Notes: generated from the letters alone by a model not told the origin. 64,000 bases of DNA from Polyangium sp. 15x6 (GCF_029960785.1 NZ_JASBQE010000028.1:1-64000), one strand, 5' to 3'. Positions 42,680-52,024 are shown, numbered from the stretch's first letter. Numbers and translations: made by a program.

Positions 42680-43531
42680 ATGTGCGAGCTACTCGGGATG
42701 GAGTGCAACGTCCCCACGGACATCGTCTTCTCGTTCTCTGGCTTGTGCCAGCGAGGTGGGAAGACGGGGCCGCATGCGGACGGCTGGGGCCTATCGTTTT
42801 ACGAGGGGTACGCCGCGCGCGTCTTCCTCGAACCGACGCCGGCGGCCGAGAGCCCGCTCGCGCGGTTCCTCGCGCAAAACCCCATCAAGACGATGCTTGC
42901 GATCGGCCACGTCCGCAAGCGCACGCGCGGGCCCACGAGCCTCGCGAACACGCACCCGTTCGCGCGTGAGCTCTGGGGCCGGCACTGGGTCTTCGCGCAC
43001 AACGGCACGCTCCCGCGCGTGCGGCAGCGCAAGCTCGGCCGCTTCACCCCGATCGGCACGACCGACAGCGAGTACGCTTTCTGCGTCCTGCTCGAAGAGC
43101 TCCGACGCACCTTCGACGATTATCCGCGCAGGCCGAGCGAGCTCTGGCAGGTCGTGGCGAACGCCGGCGCGCGCATCGCGAAAGACGGCACGTTCAACTT
43201 CCTGCTCGGCGATGGCCGGCACCTGTTTGCCCGGTGCGGCACGCGGCTCTGCTACATCATCCGTCAGGCCCCGTTTGGCCTCGCGCACCTCGCGGACGAC
43301 GACGTCGCGGTCGACTTCTCGGCCGTGACCACGCCGCGCGATCGCGTGGCCGTCGTGGCGACGGCGCCGCTCACGAAGAACGAGACGTGGACGCAGGGCA
43401 AACCCGGCGAGATGTGGGTCTTCGATCATGGCCGGCTGCTCGCGACGTTGCCGTCGGGCGCTCCGGATCGACGGCCTGCGCGGGTGTCCCGGGAGTCACG
43501 CGTGACTGCGGCGCGAGGCCTCACCGCTTGA
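42680..43531 (+). CDS. Class II glutamine amidotransferase (YafJ-like)
   Basis: A 283-aa protein. The N-terminal nucleophile Cys2 in MCELLGME is processed from the initiator Met, as in Ntn-type amidotransferases. HADGWGLSFYEG, AIGHVRKRTRGP, NTHPF and WVFAHNGTLP follow the GATase II pattern. Stand-alone proteins of this family release ammonia from glutamine or hydrolyse related amides; the acceptor is unknown. It starts 29 bp after hemY and may be read from the same transcript. Confidence 0.88.
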   Translation: MCELLGMECNVPTDIVFSFSGLCQRGGKTGPHADGWGLSFYEGYAARVFLEPTPAAESPLARFLAQNPIKTMLAIGHVRKRTRGPTSLANTHPFARELWGRHWVFAHNGTLPRVRQRKLGRFTPIGTTDSEYAFCVLLEELRRTFDDYPRRPSELWQVVANAGARIAKDGTFNFLLGDGRHLFARCGTRLCYIIRQAPFGLAHLADDDVAVDFSAVTTPRDRVAVVATAPLTKNETWTQGKPGEMWVFDHGRLLATLPSGAPDRRPARVSRESRVTAARGLTA

Positions 43532-43853
43532 GGTACTTCGCGACGTCCCGGGCGCACGAGTCCGTCGCTGCTGTCCCGAGCGGGCACCTTGCATTCGTAC
43601 AATCGTCGCACAACAATGTCGCAAATCTCGCCGTGGCAGCATCTGGGCAACCGGGCATCCACGACGAGACACGACGAGGACGAAACCCAGTAATCGAATT
43701 CACCTTGACGCCTGCGCAGGGGGATGGATACGCTGAAGCTGGAAGACTGGCTGGATCCGGGTGATTGAGCTTGGAAAGGGCGTCTTTCGAGGGGCCCTGC
43801 TTCGATTGCTTGTCGACGAGACCGAAATAGCAGGCAGACCGGGCTGAAACCGC
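43532..43853. other. Intergenic region before the FHA-GGDEF gene
   Basis: About 320 bp, visibly less GC-rich than its neighbours. On the minus strand a 45-codon frame from ATG 43658 to 43521 reads MPGCPDAATARFATLLCDDC and is Cys-rich. It could be a small protein or the remnant of a longer one, but no ribosome site or family supports it. No promoter stands out. Confidence 0.3.
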
Positions 43854-44759
<906 letters not shown>

Positions 44760-44767
44760 CCTCCGGG

Positions 44768-44795
44768 GTCCCTCGGTTCCGTCCTTCCGGGGGAC
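44768..44795 (+). terminator. Weak hairpin after the FHA-GGDEF gene
   Basis: GTCCCTCGG (44768-44776) pairs with CCGGGGGAC (44787-44795), including one G-U pair, around a 10-nt loop. No T-tract follows. Confidence 0.35.
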
Positions 44796-44845
44796 GCTTG
44801 TGTCCACGCCTGCCCGCCACGCTCGTGCGTGCTAGTTGAAACGAC

Positions 44846-46195
44846 ATGCCCCTCAGCGAGTTTCCCGCCCCCGCAGAGGAACAGACGGGTGATCAGCTCC
44901 CCGAGATCCGTGTCCCGCCTCCGGGCCCCGCGTCGCGCAGCCTCCTCGGCAGGCTCGAACGCGTCGAGTGCCCGGCGTTCGGCACGCGGAGGAAAACACG
45001 CGAGGAGTCGAGCGGCGCCGAGATGACGCCGATCGTCCTCGCCTCGGGCAAGGGCGCGAACCTGTTCGACGTCGACGGCAACCGCTACGTCGACCTCGTG
45101 GCCGGCTTCGGATCGCTCCTGCTCGGTCACGGCGCGACGAGCGTCACGCGCGCGATCGAGGCGCAGACCGATCGGCTCATCCAGGCGCTCGGCGACGTGT
45201 ACGCCGCCGACATCAAGGTCGCGCTGCTCGAACGGCTCGCGTCGCTCCATCCGGGCACCTCGCCGCGCGTGCTGCTCTGCCAGAGCGGCAGCGACGCCAT
45301 CACGGCCGCGTTGAAGACGGTGACGCTCGCCACGGGCAAACCCGGCGTCGTCGCGTTCGAAGGCGCGTATCACGGCCTCGGGTACGGGCCGCTCGCGGCG
45401 CTCGGGCTACGCGAGAGTTACCGCGAGCCGTTCAACCTCCAGCTCAACCCGCACGTCTCGTTCGCGCCGTATCCCGCGGCGGAGGCCGACCTCGATCGCT
45501 CGCTCGGCGCCGTGGAGAAGGCGCTCGCGGTGGGCAACGTGGGCGCGGTGCTGGTCGAGCCGATCCTCGGCCGCGGCGGCATCATCGTGCCGCCCGAGCG
45601 GTTCTTGCGGGACCTCTGCGAGCTTGCGCATCGGCATGGCGCGCTCGTGGTCGCCGACGAGATCTGGACCGGGCTCGGTCGTTCGGGCTCGCTGGTTCGA
45701 TCGACGGCCGTGGGCGCGCCGGTCGACATTCTCGTGCTCGGCAAGGGCCTCGGCGGAGGCTTGCCGATCGCGGCGTGCATCGCGGCCGACGAGGTCATGC
45801 AGGCGTGGGCGCGCGAGGGCGAGGTCGTGCACACGTCCACGCACGCGGGCGCGCCGCTCGCGTGCGCGACGGCGATCGCCACGCTCGACTCGCTGCGCTT
45901 CCGGCAGCTCGTCACCAAGACGCGTGAGATGGGCGCGCGAACGAAGGAGTACCTCGCGGCGGTGCTCGCGGGCGCGCCGGGCGTCGTCGAGGTGCGCGGC
46001 GAGGGCTTGATGCTCGGCGTCGCGTTCGAGAGCGGCGCGCTCGCCTTGCAGACGATGCGGCGTATGCTCGAGGCCGGTTACGTGGTGATCACGGGCGGAC
46101 AGAAGGGCGAGGTGATCACCTGGACGCCGCCGCTCACGATCGCCGAGGAGCAACTCACGGCGGCGGCGAACGCGATGAAAGCGTCGCTCGGCTGA
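44846..46195 (+). CDS. Class III PLP-dependent aminotransferase
   Basis: A 449-aa enzyme of the ornithine/GABA aminotransferase class. VDLVAGFGSLLLGHG, CQSGSDAITAALK, FEGAYHGLGYGPL and VVADEIWTGLGRSG are class motifs; the PLP-binding Lys300 lies in VLGKGLGGGLPIA. The amino donor and acceptor are not readable. The first 50 residues are poorly conserved. It is a single gene between the FHA-GGDEF gene and the LuxE-LuxC pair, with small hairpins on both sides. Confidence 0.92.
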   Translation: MPLSEFPAPAEEQTGDQLPEIRVPPPGPASRSLLGRLERVECPAFGTRRKTREESSGAEMTPIVLASGKGANLFDVDGNRYVDLVAGFGSLLLGHGATSVTRAIEAQTDRLIQALGDVYAADIKVALLERLASLHPGTSPRVLLCQSGSDAITAALKTVTLATGKPGVVAFEGAYHGLGYGPLAALGLRESYREPFNLQLNPHVSFAPYPAAEADLDRSLGAVEKALAVGNVGAVLVEPILGRGGIIVPPERFLRDLCELAHRHGALVVADEIWTGLGRSGSLVRSTAVGAPVDILVLGKGLGGGLPIAACIAADEVMQAWAREGEVVHTSTHAGAPLACATAIATLDSLRFRQLVTKTREMGARTKEYLAAVLAGAPGVVEVRGEGLMLGVAFESGALALQTMRRMLEAGYVVITGGQKGEVITWTPPLTIAEEQLTAAANAMKASLG

Positions 46196-46208
46196 CGGGA
46201 TGGGTGAG

Positions 46209-46227
46209 GGCCGCTCGCTTGGCGGCC
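46209..46227 (+). terminator. Weak hairpin after the aminotransferase gene
   Basis: GGCCGC (46209-46214) and GCGGCC (46222-46227) around a 7-nt loop, followed by TTG rather than a T-run. Confidence 0.35.
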
Positions 46228-46255
46228 TTGCCTCGCTCCTGCTAGGAATCGCCGC

Positions 46256-47371
46256 GTGACGGTACGGCCCACGAGCGAAGCGCTGCATGAGCGTGTGCGG
46301 GCGTTCGTCGAGGGAATCTTGCGTGGCGCGCCGCCCGAGCCCTTCGACGACCTCGCGCTCGCGCTCGCGCGTTTCCAGGCCGCGCACGTGCCCGCCCTCG
46401 GGCGCCTCGTCCGCGCGCGCGGCATCGACCTCGCGAGCGCGCGTGACACCTCCGTGATCCCCGCGCTGCCTTGCGACGTCTTCCGCCTCGCGCGTATCGC
46501 CGCGCACGCGCCCGACGAGGACATGCGCGTGTTCCGGACGAGCGGCACCTCGCAGGGCAAGGAAGCGCGCGGGGAGCACCCGTTCCGCACCACCGCCACG
46601 TACGAGCTCGTCGCTCTACGCTGGGGCGAGCGGATGCTCTGGCCGGATCGTCAAAACCTTGGCGTCCTCGTACTCGCGCCGTCGGTCGATGAGGTCGCCG
46701 ACTCGTCGCTCGGCTTCATGCTCGACCTCTTCGCCCGCAAGCTCCGCGGCCCCGCGAGCTTCCACGTGCGTGAAGGCGTGCTCGACATCGAGGGCGTGGC
46801 GCGCGCCGCGGCCGAAGCGCGCACCTCGGGGAAACCCGTGCTCGTCCTCGGCGCGTCCTTCGCGTTCGTGCACCTGCTCGACGGCGCCGGTTCGAAGGAT
46901 CTCGCCCTCCCGCCGGGCAGCCGCGTCATGCAGACCGGCGGCTTCAAAGGTCGCTCGCGCGAGGTCGAGCCGACCGAACTGCGGCGCGCGATCGCCTCCG
47001 TGTTCGGCGTCCCTGAGGCCCACGTCGTGGGCGAGTACGGCATGACCGAGCTCTCGAGCCAGCTCTACGAAGGCACGCTCGCGGCCGCGCTCGGCGCTCG
47101 GACCCCGACGCGACACGGCGTCTACGTCGCGCCGCCGTGGATGCGCGTGACGGCCTGCGATCCCACGACGCTCGCGCCGCTCTCGCCGGGCGAGACGGGC
47201 ATCCTGCGGTTCGTCGATCTCGCGAACGTCGACTCGTCCGTGGCGATCCAGACGTCGGACCTCGGGCGTGTCACCGACGAGGGCGTCGAGCTCTTCGGCC
47301 GCGCGCCCGGCGCCACGCCGCGAGGATGCTCGCTCGCGATCGACGAGGTCCTCTCGCGCGGTTCGTCATGA
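46256..47371 (+). CDS. luxE: LuxE-like acyl-protein synthetase
   Basis: A 371-aa adenylating enzyme of the LuxE (acyl-protein thioester synthetase) family. It would activate a fatty acid with ATP and pass the acyl group to a reductase. Signatures: MRVFRTSGTSQGKEARGEH (about 92-110, the ATP-binding P-loop-like stretch), VMQTGGFKGRSREVE and VVGEYGMTELSSQLY, followed by the C-terminal LRFVDLANVDS. The GTG start has AGGAA 7 nt upstream. The stop overlaps the start of the LuxC-like gene. No luciferase (luxAB) genes lie nearby, so the aldehyde product serves another purpose. Confidence 0.85.
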   Translation: MTVRPTSEALHERVRAFVEGILRGAPPEPFDDLALALARFQAAHVPALGRLVRARGIDLASARDTSVIPALPCDVFRLARIAAHAPDEDMRVFRTSGTSQGKEARGEHPFRTTATYELVALRWGERMLWPDRQNLGVLVLAPSVDEVADSSLGFMLDLFARKLRGPASFHVREGVLDIEGVARAAAEARTSGKPVLVLGASFAFVHLLDGAGSKDLALPPGSRVMQTGGFKGRSREVEPTELRRAIASVFGVPEAHVVGEYGMTELSSQLYEGTLAAALGARTPTRHGVYVAPPWMRVTACDPTTLAPLSPGETGILRFVDLANVDSSVAIQTSDLGRVTDEGVELFGRAPGATPRGCSLAIDEVLSRGSS

Positions 47372-48453
47372 GCGCCGAGGCCGAGGCCGAGGCGCGCGTT
47401 CTGCGCGTGATCGCCGCGGGCCGGCGGATCCAGGATCCGAACGATCCGCTCGGCGCCGAGGCGCGGGCGCGTTTGCCCGAGGTCACCGGGCTCGATCCGA
47501 GGGGCGTCGAGCTCGCGCTCTCCGCGCACCTGGAGACGCATCCAACGGACGCCGAGATCGACGCGCTGCTCGCGCGCACGGGCCGCGCGCCCCGCTGTCA
47601 CGTCATCCTCGCGGCCAACGTCTGCACCGCGCCGCTCCGTGCGCTCGCGCTCGCCGCCGCGACCTCGCCCGTGATCGTCGTCCGTCCCTCGCGCCGTGAT
47701 CCCGTCGTGACCGACCTCCTCGTCCGCGCGCTCTCCGCCGACGAAGCGTTCGTCCAGACGCACCGCGCCTCCCTCACGCGCGCCGCCTCCATCGCGCCCG
47801 CGCCCGGCGACGAGCTGCACGTCTACGGCTCGGACGCCTCGATCGAAGCCGTCACACGAGGCCTTCCGGCAGGCGTATTCGTGCGGGGACATGGCACCGG
47901 CATCGGGCTCGCGGTCATCGGTAGGGACGCCGCGCTCGAGGACGCAGCCGAGGCCCTCGCGTGGGACGTCGTCCCCTTCGATCAACGCGGCTGTTTGTCC
48001 CCGCGCTTCGTCCTCGTCGAGGGCGGCGAACACCACGCGGAGCGGTTTGTCCAAGCGCTCGACGCGGCCCTCTCGCGCGCCGCCGAGCGTGTCCCCCGCG
48101 GCTCCCTCGACCCTGCGCTCGCCGCGGAAATCGCGCTGTATGGCGCATCCATGGACGCCGTCGGCCTCTTCCTCTCACGCCCCTCGCATGCCGTCGGCTT
48201 CGATCCTTCCCCACGAGCGCTCGTCTTGCCTCCGGCTGCGCGCGTCGTGCACGTCGTCGCGCTCGCGCCCACCGATGCGCCAAACCTCCTCGCCCCGTGG
48301 GCTCCGTACGTCACGTCCGTGGGCCTTTGTGATGACGGTGCCCTTGCGCGCGCCATCCTCGAACGCGCACCGTTTGCGCGCCGCTCACCGCTCGGTGGGA
48401 TGCAGCGCCCGCCCCTCGATGGCCCCGTGGACTTGCGCCCATCCCGCGCTTGA
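47368..48453 (+). CDS. luxC: LuxC-like acyl-CoA/acyl-protein reductase
   Basis: A 361-aa NAD(P)H-dependent reductase of the LuxC family, which makes fatty aldehyde from the acyl intermediate. The catalytic Cys209 is in PFDQRGCLSPRF; other family segments are GHGTGIGLAVIG, CHVILAANVCTAPLRA and SPVIVVRPSRRDPVV. It starts at ATG 47368 (MSAEAEAEAR) overlapping the LuxE stop by 4 bp, so the two enzymes are co-translated as in the lux operon. The C-terminus ends RRSPLGGMQRPPLDG. Confidence 0.85.
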   Translation: MSAEAEAEARVLRVIAAGRRIQDPNDPLGAEARARLPEVTGLDPRGVELALSAHLETHPTDAEIDALLARTGRAPRCHVILAANVCTAPLRALALAAATSPVIVVRPSRRDPVVTDLLVRALSADEAFVQTHRASLTRAASIAPAPGDELHVYGSDASIEAVTRGLPAGVFVRGHGTGIGLAVIGRDAALEDAAEALAWDVVPFDQRGCLSPRFVLVEGGEHHAERFVQALDAALSRAAERVPRGSLDPALAAEIALYGASMDAVGLFLSRPSHAVGFDPSPRALVLPPAARVVHVVALAPTDAPNLLAPWAPYVTSVGLCDDGALARAILERAPFARRSPLGGMQRPPLDGPVDLRPSRA

Positions 48454-48510
48454 TCGGGACCGTCTGCGACCGCTTTCCAAGACCGACCCTCCTGGTATGG
48501 TACGGCCCGA

Positions 48511-49932
48511 ATGCCGTCGCATCCCCCCGACGAAGTCTTCGAGAGCGACCCCGCCGTGACGCCGGTCGTCTCGACCTTGCCCCCGCCGCCCGAGTCGCTG
48601 AACCCCGCGCGACGCGAGGCTCGCCTCGACCGCGTGCTCGACTTCGTTTCGTTTGTGGCCAAACCGATGCCGCTCTCGGTCTTCCTCGACGAGGCTCCGA
48701 AGCGCATCGCCGCCATCGTCCAGGCCGAGATCGTCTCGCTCTACCTGCTCGAGGGCGACGGCGACGCGCTCGTCCTTCGTGGCAACGTCGGTTTTCCCGT
48801 GGGCGCGCGCGGCACCGTGCGCATGTCCGTCGGCGAGGGCCTCACGGGCACGGCCGTCGCGACCATGCGGCCCGTCGCCGTCGTGAAGGCGCCCGGGGAT
48901 CAGCGCTGGCGCGCGTTCCCCGGCATCGACGAGGACCACTACCCCGTCTTCCTCGCCGTCCCGATCCTCGGCTTCGGCCGCGCGCTCGGCGCGATCGTCG
49001 TCCAGCGCTCGGGCGACAAGGCGTACCGCCCGAGCGACGTTCGCCTGCTCGTCGCGCTCACCGCGCCGATCGCCTCGGCGATCCGGCATGCCGAGGTGCT
49101 TCGGGAGCTGCGCGACAAGAAGCTTCGCCGCACGGGCGGCGGCACGCGCAAGGTCACGCTCCCCGGCGTCCCTTCGGTCCCTGGACGCTCGCTCGGCGCC
49201 GTCGCGGCCCTGCGCCGCCCGGCCACTTCACCGCAGCGCAAGGCCACGGCCGAGGACGCGAAGCTCTTGCGAGGTGCCTGGAGCGCGGCCGAGAAGGCTC
49301 TCTCGTCGCTCGTCGCCCGCGCGCAGAAGCTCGGGCTCTCGCGCGAGTCGGCGTTCCTCTCCACGTACGAGCTCATGATCGGCGACCTGCGGCTGCGTCA
49401 ACGCGCGTTCGAGCTCGTCGCCGAGGGCCACGGCGTCGCGCAGGCGCTCGGCCTCGTCGCGCGCGAGGGCGTGCGCGCGGCGAACGGCATCGTCGGCGAT
49501 CCCTTCCTGCAAGAGCGCGCGCGCGACATGGAAGACCTCTGCGACGCGCTCGTCATGCTCGCGACGCCGGATGCGCGCGCCGAGCTCCCGACGAAGGCCG
49601 TGCTCATCGGCGATCGGCTCACCGTCTTCGACCTCGTCGTCTCGGCGCGCACGCGTCCCGTGGGCGTCGTGCTCAGCGAGCGCGCCTCGGATCCGCGCAC
49701 GCCCGTGCTCTTGCGGCTCCTCGGCGTCCCGTCGATCACCCAGGTCGAGGGCCTCTTCCAGTGGGCGTCCCCCGGCGACGTGGCGCTGCTCGACGCGGAT
49801 CACGGCTTCCTCGTGATCAACCCGTCACGCGCGGAGATGGCCTCGATCCGCGCCGAGCGGAAGAAGGGCAAAGCGCCGTCGGACGCGTCCGAAACGACCG
49901 AGGCCGAGGCGGACAGCGGCGAGATGGAATGA
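48511..49932 (+). CDS. GAF domain fused to a degenerate PTS enzyme I N-terminal module
   Basis: A 473-aa cytoplasmic protein. Residues about 35-200 form a GAF domain (RLDRVLDFVSFVAKP, IVQAEIVSLYLLEG, VGEGLTGTAVATMRP). The rest follows the start of PtsP/EI: a helical HPr-binding-like region (KLLRGAWSAAEKALSSLVAR) and a swivelling beta domain (VGVVLSERASDP followed by TPVLLRLLGVPSI). In active enzyme I this segment reads GGxTSHxAIxAR with the phospho-His; here the His is absent and Asp/Pro occupies the spot. No PEP-binding barrel follows. It cannot act as a phosphotransferase and may be a ligand-sensing regulator. Confidence 0.75.
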   Translation: MPSHPPDEVFESDPAVTPVVSTLPPPPESLNPARREARLDRVLDFVSFVAKPMPLSVFLDEAPKRIAAIVQAEIVSLYLLEGDGDALVLRGNVGFPVGARGTVRMSVGEGLTGTAVATMRPVAVVKAPGDQRWRAFPGIDEDHYPVFLAVPILGFGRALGAIVVQRSGDKAYRPSDVRLLVALTAPIASAIRHAEVLRELRDKKLRRTGGGTRKVTLPGVPSVPGRSLGAVAALRRPATSPQRKATAEDAKLLRGAWSAAEKALSSLVARAQKLGLSRESAFLSTYELMIGDLRLRQRAFELVAEGHGVAQALGLVAREGVRAANGIVGDPFLQERARDMEDLCDALVMLATPDARAELPTKAVLIGDRLTVFDLVVSARTRPVGVVLSERASDPRTPVLLRLLGVPSITQVEGLFQWASPGDVALLDADHGFLVINPSRAEMASIRAERKKGKAPSDASETTEAEADSGEME

Positions 49933-49989
49933 AGCTACCACGCGCGGCGTGCTCACGCGCGCTCGGCTTCGTCGTGCGTCGAGAACGTC

Positions 49990-50028
49990 CGTCCGGTGCC
50001 GTGCGCGCGGGGACGCACGGCACGGACG
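49990..50028. terminator. Hairpin between convergent genes
   Basis: GTGCCGTGCG (49996-50005) is the exact complement of CGCACGGCAC (50014-50023), extended by five more pairs with one bulge. It separates the GAF gene (+) from the small basic gene (-). No T-tract. Confidence 0.5.
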
Positions 50029-50034
50029 TCGGCT

Positions 50035-50169
50035 TCAGGACGCCGACTTCGGCGCGGGGCTCTGCTGCGCCTGCGCCTGGGCTTCGGCAGCCTTCTTCGC
50101 ACGCCAGCGGGCGAGCCTGCGCGTCTGGCGGACCTTCTCTTTGGCACGAACCTGCGGTTTCTGAGGCAT
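50035..50169 (-). CDS. Small basic protein, unknown function
   Basis: 44 aa from ATG 50169: MPQKPQVRAKEKVRQTRRLA, then a run rich in Arg, Lys and Ala (RWRAKKAAEAQAQAQQ) and a short Ser/Pro/Ala tail. It would be helical and strongly positive, like small nucleic-acid-binding or ribosome-associated proteins. Codon use matches the neighbours. An alternative ATG at 50178 adds three residues (MGR) and has a GGGGGG run 9 nt upstream. It faces the GAF gene and is divergent from the BFD-like gene. It was not recognised as a known family. Confidence 0.55.
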   Translation of the reverse strand: MPQKPQVRAKEKVRQTRRLARWRAKKAAEAQAQAQQSPAPKSAS

Positions 50170-50227
50170 GCGCCCCATATAGCCGATCCCCCCGGGGGGG
50201 CGCTACCATCCCGCGAGAGGTTCGTGC

Positions 50228-50599
50228 ATGAAAACCCTGGTTTGCCGCTGTGAGGACGTGACGCTCCACGAGCTCGAAGCGGCCCTCGAGCGCGGCTACC
50301 GCGACATCGAGTCGGTCAAGCGTTACACCGGCTTCGGGACTGGCTGGTGCCAGGGCAAGTGGTGCCTCGCGCTCTGCGCGCGCCTCGTGCACGAGCACGG
50401 CGGCGACGTCGACAAGCCCATCACGCCGCGGCCCCCGTACCACCCCGTCTCGCTCTCCGTCCTCGCGGGCCTCGACGAGCTCGACCTGCCCGGCGGCGGC
50501 ACGCACCACGGCGAGGGCGAGGGCGCGGCCCCGAAGGCCGAGTCTCCGTCTCACGCCGGCACGCTGGTGACCTCGTCCCCGCCGAACCGCTCCACGTAG
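50228..50599 (+). CDS. BFD-like (2Fe-2S) ferredoxin-type protein
   Basis: 123 aa. MKTLVCRCEDVTLHELEAAL and GFGTGWCQGKWC give the four Cys ligands (Cys6, Cys8, Cys41, Cys46) with the CxC...CxxxxC spacing of bacterioferritin-associated ferredoxin-like domains. Such domains are usually attached to oxidoreductases such as sarcosine or hydroxyproline dehydrogenase; here the domain stands alone with a Pro/Gly-rich tail (about 66-123). The last 49 bp overlap the convergent radical SAM gene. Partner unknown. Confidence 0.85.
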   Translation: MKTLVCRCEDVTLHELEAALERGYRDIESVKRYTGFGTGWCQGKWCLALCARLVHEHGGDVDKPITPRPPYHPVSLSVLAGLDELDLPGGGTHHGEGEGAAPKAESPSHAGTLVTSSPPNRST

Positions 50600-51444
50600 T
50601 CGGGACGCAGCCCCGGGCACGCATCGAAGAACCGGCAGCCCTCGCAACCCGCGGGCTTCACGCCTCCCGTGAGGCGCGAGTTTTTCAGATCGAACACCTC
50701 GTCCGGCGTCACGACCCGCACGAGGTCCGCGCCCGGGTGCCGCACGTTCTCCTCGTACCCCGGCAAAAAGCAGCGCGGGATGTGCAGCGCGTGCACCTCG
50801 TAGCCTCCTTCTCGCGCCGCCTCGAACGCCTCGCGCGCCTTCGCGGCCACGTCCGTGAGCCGCGGGAGCTGATGCACGTTCGCGCGATTGTTGTCCGTCA
50901 GCGACACGAGCCAGAGCCGAAACTGCCGGATCCCCTGCGCGAAAAGCCCATCGACCCAGCCGCGCACGTCCCGGTACGTATCCTCCTTCAGGATCAGATC
51001 CGCGATCGGATCGAGCTTGCGCGCGACCAGGTTCTCGATCGCCTTCCGCCGCAGCTCGGCCGTGCCTTCGCGTTGCACCGTCTCCTCGTATGCCGCGTCG
51101 CTCGGCGCGTGCATCGACACGTGGAACTGATCGACCCCTGCGTCGACGAGCAGATCCAGGTACGGCGCGTGCGCGTACCGGAGGCCGTTCGACGCGACTT
51201 TCACGTGCTCGAACCCGCGCTTTTTCGCGTACCGCACGAGCGCTGGCAGATCGCTCCGGATCGTCGGCTCGCCGCCGGTGAACGCGACGTCCCGAAAACC
51301 TCGTGTGGCGGCCCGATCGATCTCCCGCGCCACCTGCTCCGTCGTCAGCGCGCGACGCCGCATCGCCTCGGTGATCGTGCAGTAGGTACACGCGAGGTTG
51401 CAGTCGTAGCCGAGGACCACGTCGAGCAGCGGCACGCCTGCCAT
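50551..51444 (-). CDS. Radical SAM protein
   Basis: 297 aa. The [4Fe-4S]/adenosylmethionine site is Cys15-Cys19-Cys22 in YDCNLACTYC. The partial TIM barrel follows with FRDVAFTGGEPTIRSDLPAL, DQFHVSMHAPSDAAYEET and LTDNNRANVHQ. The C-terminal CEGCRFFDACPG is a short extra Cys cluster, as in SPASM-type enzymes that bind an auxiliary iron-sulfur cluster. The substrate (peptide or cofactor) is unknown. The start is ATG 51444 (MAGVPLLDVV); an in-frame region upstream to 51963 belongs to the parvulin gene on the other strand. Confidence 0.88.
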   Translation of the reverse strand: MAGVPLLDVVLGYDCNLACTYCTITEAMRRRALTTEQVAREIDRAATRGFRDVAFTGGEPTIRSDLPALVRYAKKRGFEHVKVASNGLRYAHAPYLDLLVDAGVDQFHVSMHAPSDAAYEETVQREGTAELRRKAIENLVARKLDPIADLILKEDTYRDVRGWVDGLFAQGIRQFRLWLVSLTDNNRANVHQLPRLTDVAAKAREAFEAAREGGYEVHALHIPRCFLPGYEENVRHPGADLVRVVTPDEVFDLKNSRLTGGVKPAGCEGCRFFDACPGLRPDYVERFGGDEVTSVPA

Positions 51445-51517
51445 CGTATCAGACGAGTCAGACGCGCCCTCCAAACCCCCTTGCGCGCCCGCGGCCCCTG
51501 GTCCACGTTCCCGCCCC

Positions 51518-52024
51518 ATGGCAGCCCTCGCTGGCCGAGTTTCCGTTCTCCTCGCGCTCGCGTTCGTCTGTCCCGCGTGCACCACGCTCGCCACGGGGCC
51601 GGATTGGACGGGGGGCGGGCTCGAAACGATCGGGCCTGCGCGGGCGGCCGAGCGCGAGGCTGTCGAGGAGCGTGAGCGACAGCGGCTCGCGCGCCAGCCG
51701 ACACGCATCGGCGCGCGCCACATCCTCGTCATGCACCAGCGCTCGCAACAGCGCCCCGAGGACGTGACGCGCACCCGCGAAGAAGCGAAGCAAAAGGCGC
51801 AGGAGTGCTTGCGCGCACTGCGCTCGGGCGCCGCATGGGAGTCGCTCGTCACCGAGTGCTCCGACGAGCCGGGGGCGGCCGAGCGCGGCGGGGATCTCGG
51901 CCAGTTCGAGCGCGGCGCCATGGTCAAGTCCTTCTCGGACGCGGCCTTCGGGCTCCAGATCAACGAGATCAGCGAAGTTGTCGAGACCGCTTACGGCTTT
52001 CACATCATCCAGCGCACCGAGTGA
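51518..52024 (+). CDS. Parvulin-type peptidyl-prolyl isomerase lipoprotein
   Basis: 168 aa. Signal and lipobox: MAALAGRVSVLLALAFVCPAC (Cys21). The rotamase domain (about 65-168) has GARHILVMH, CSDEPGAAERGGDLGQFERG and KSFSDAAFGLQINEISEVVE followed by TAYGFHIIQR, matching PpiC/SurA-type parvulins that assist envelope protein folding. There is no SurA-like chaperone arm, so it is a short stand-alone type. It starts 73 bp upstream-divergent from the radical SAM gene. Confidence 0.88.
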   Translation: MAALAGRVSVLLALAFVCPACTTLATGPDWTGGGLETIGPARAAEREAVEERERQRLARQPTRIGARHILVMHQRSQQRPEDVTRTREEAKQKAQECLRALRSGAAWESLVTECSDEPGAAERGGDLGQFERGAMVKSFSDAAFGLQINEISEVVETAYGFHIIQRTE

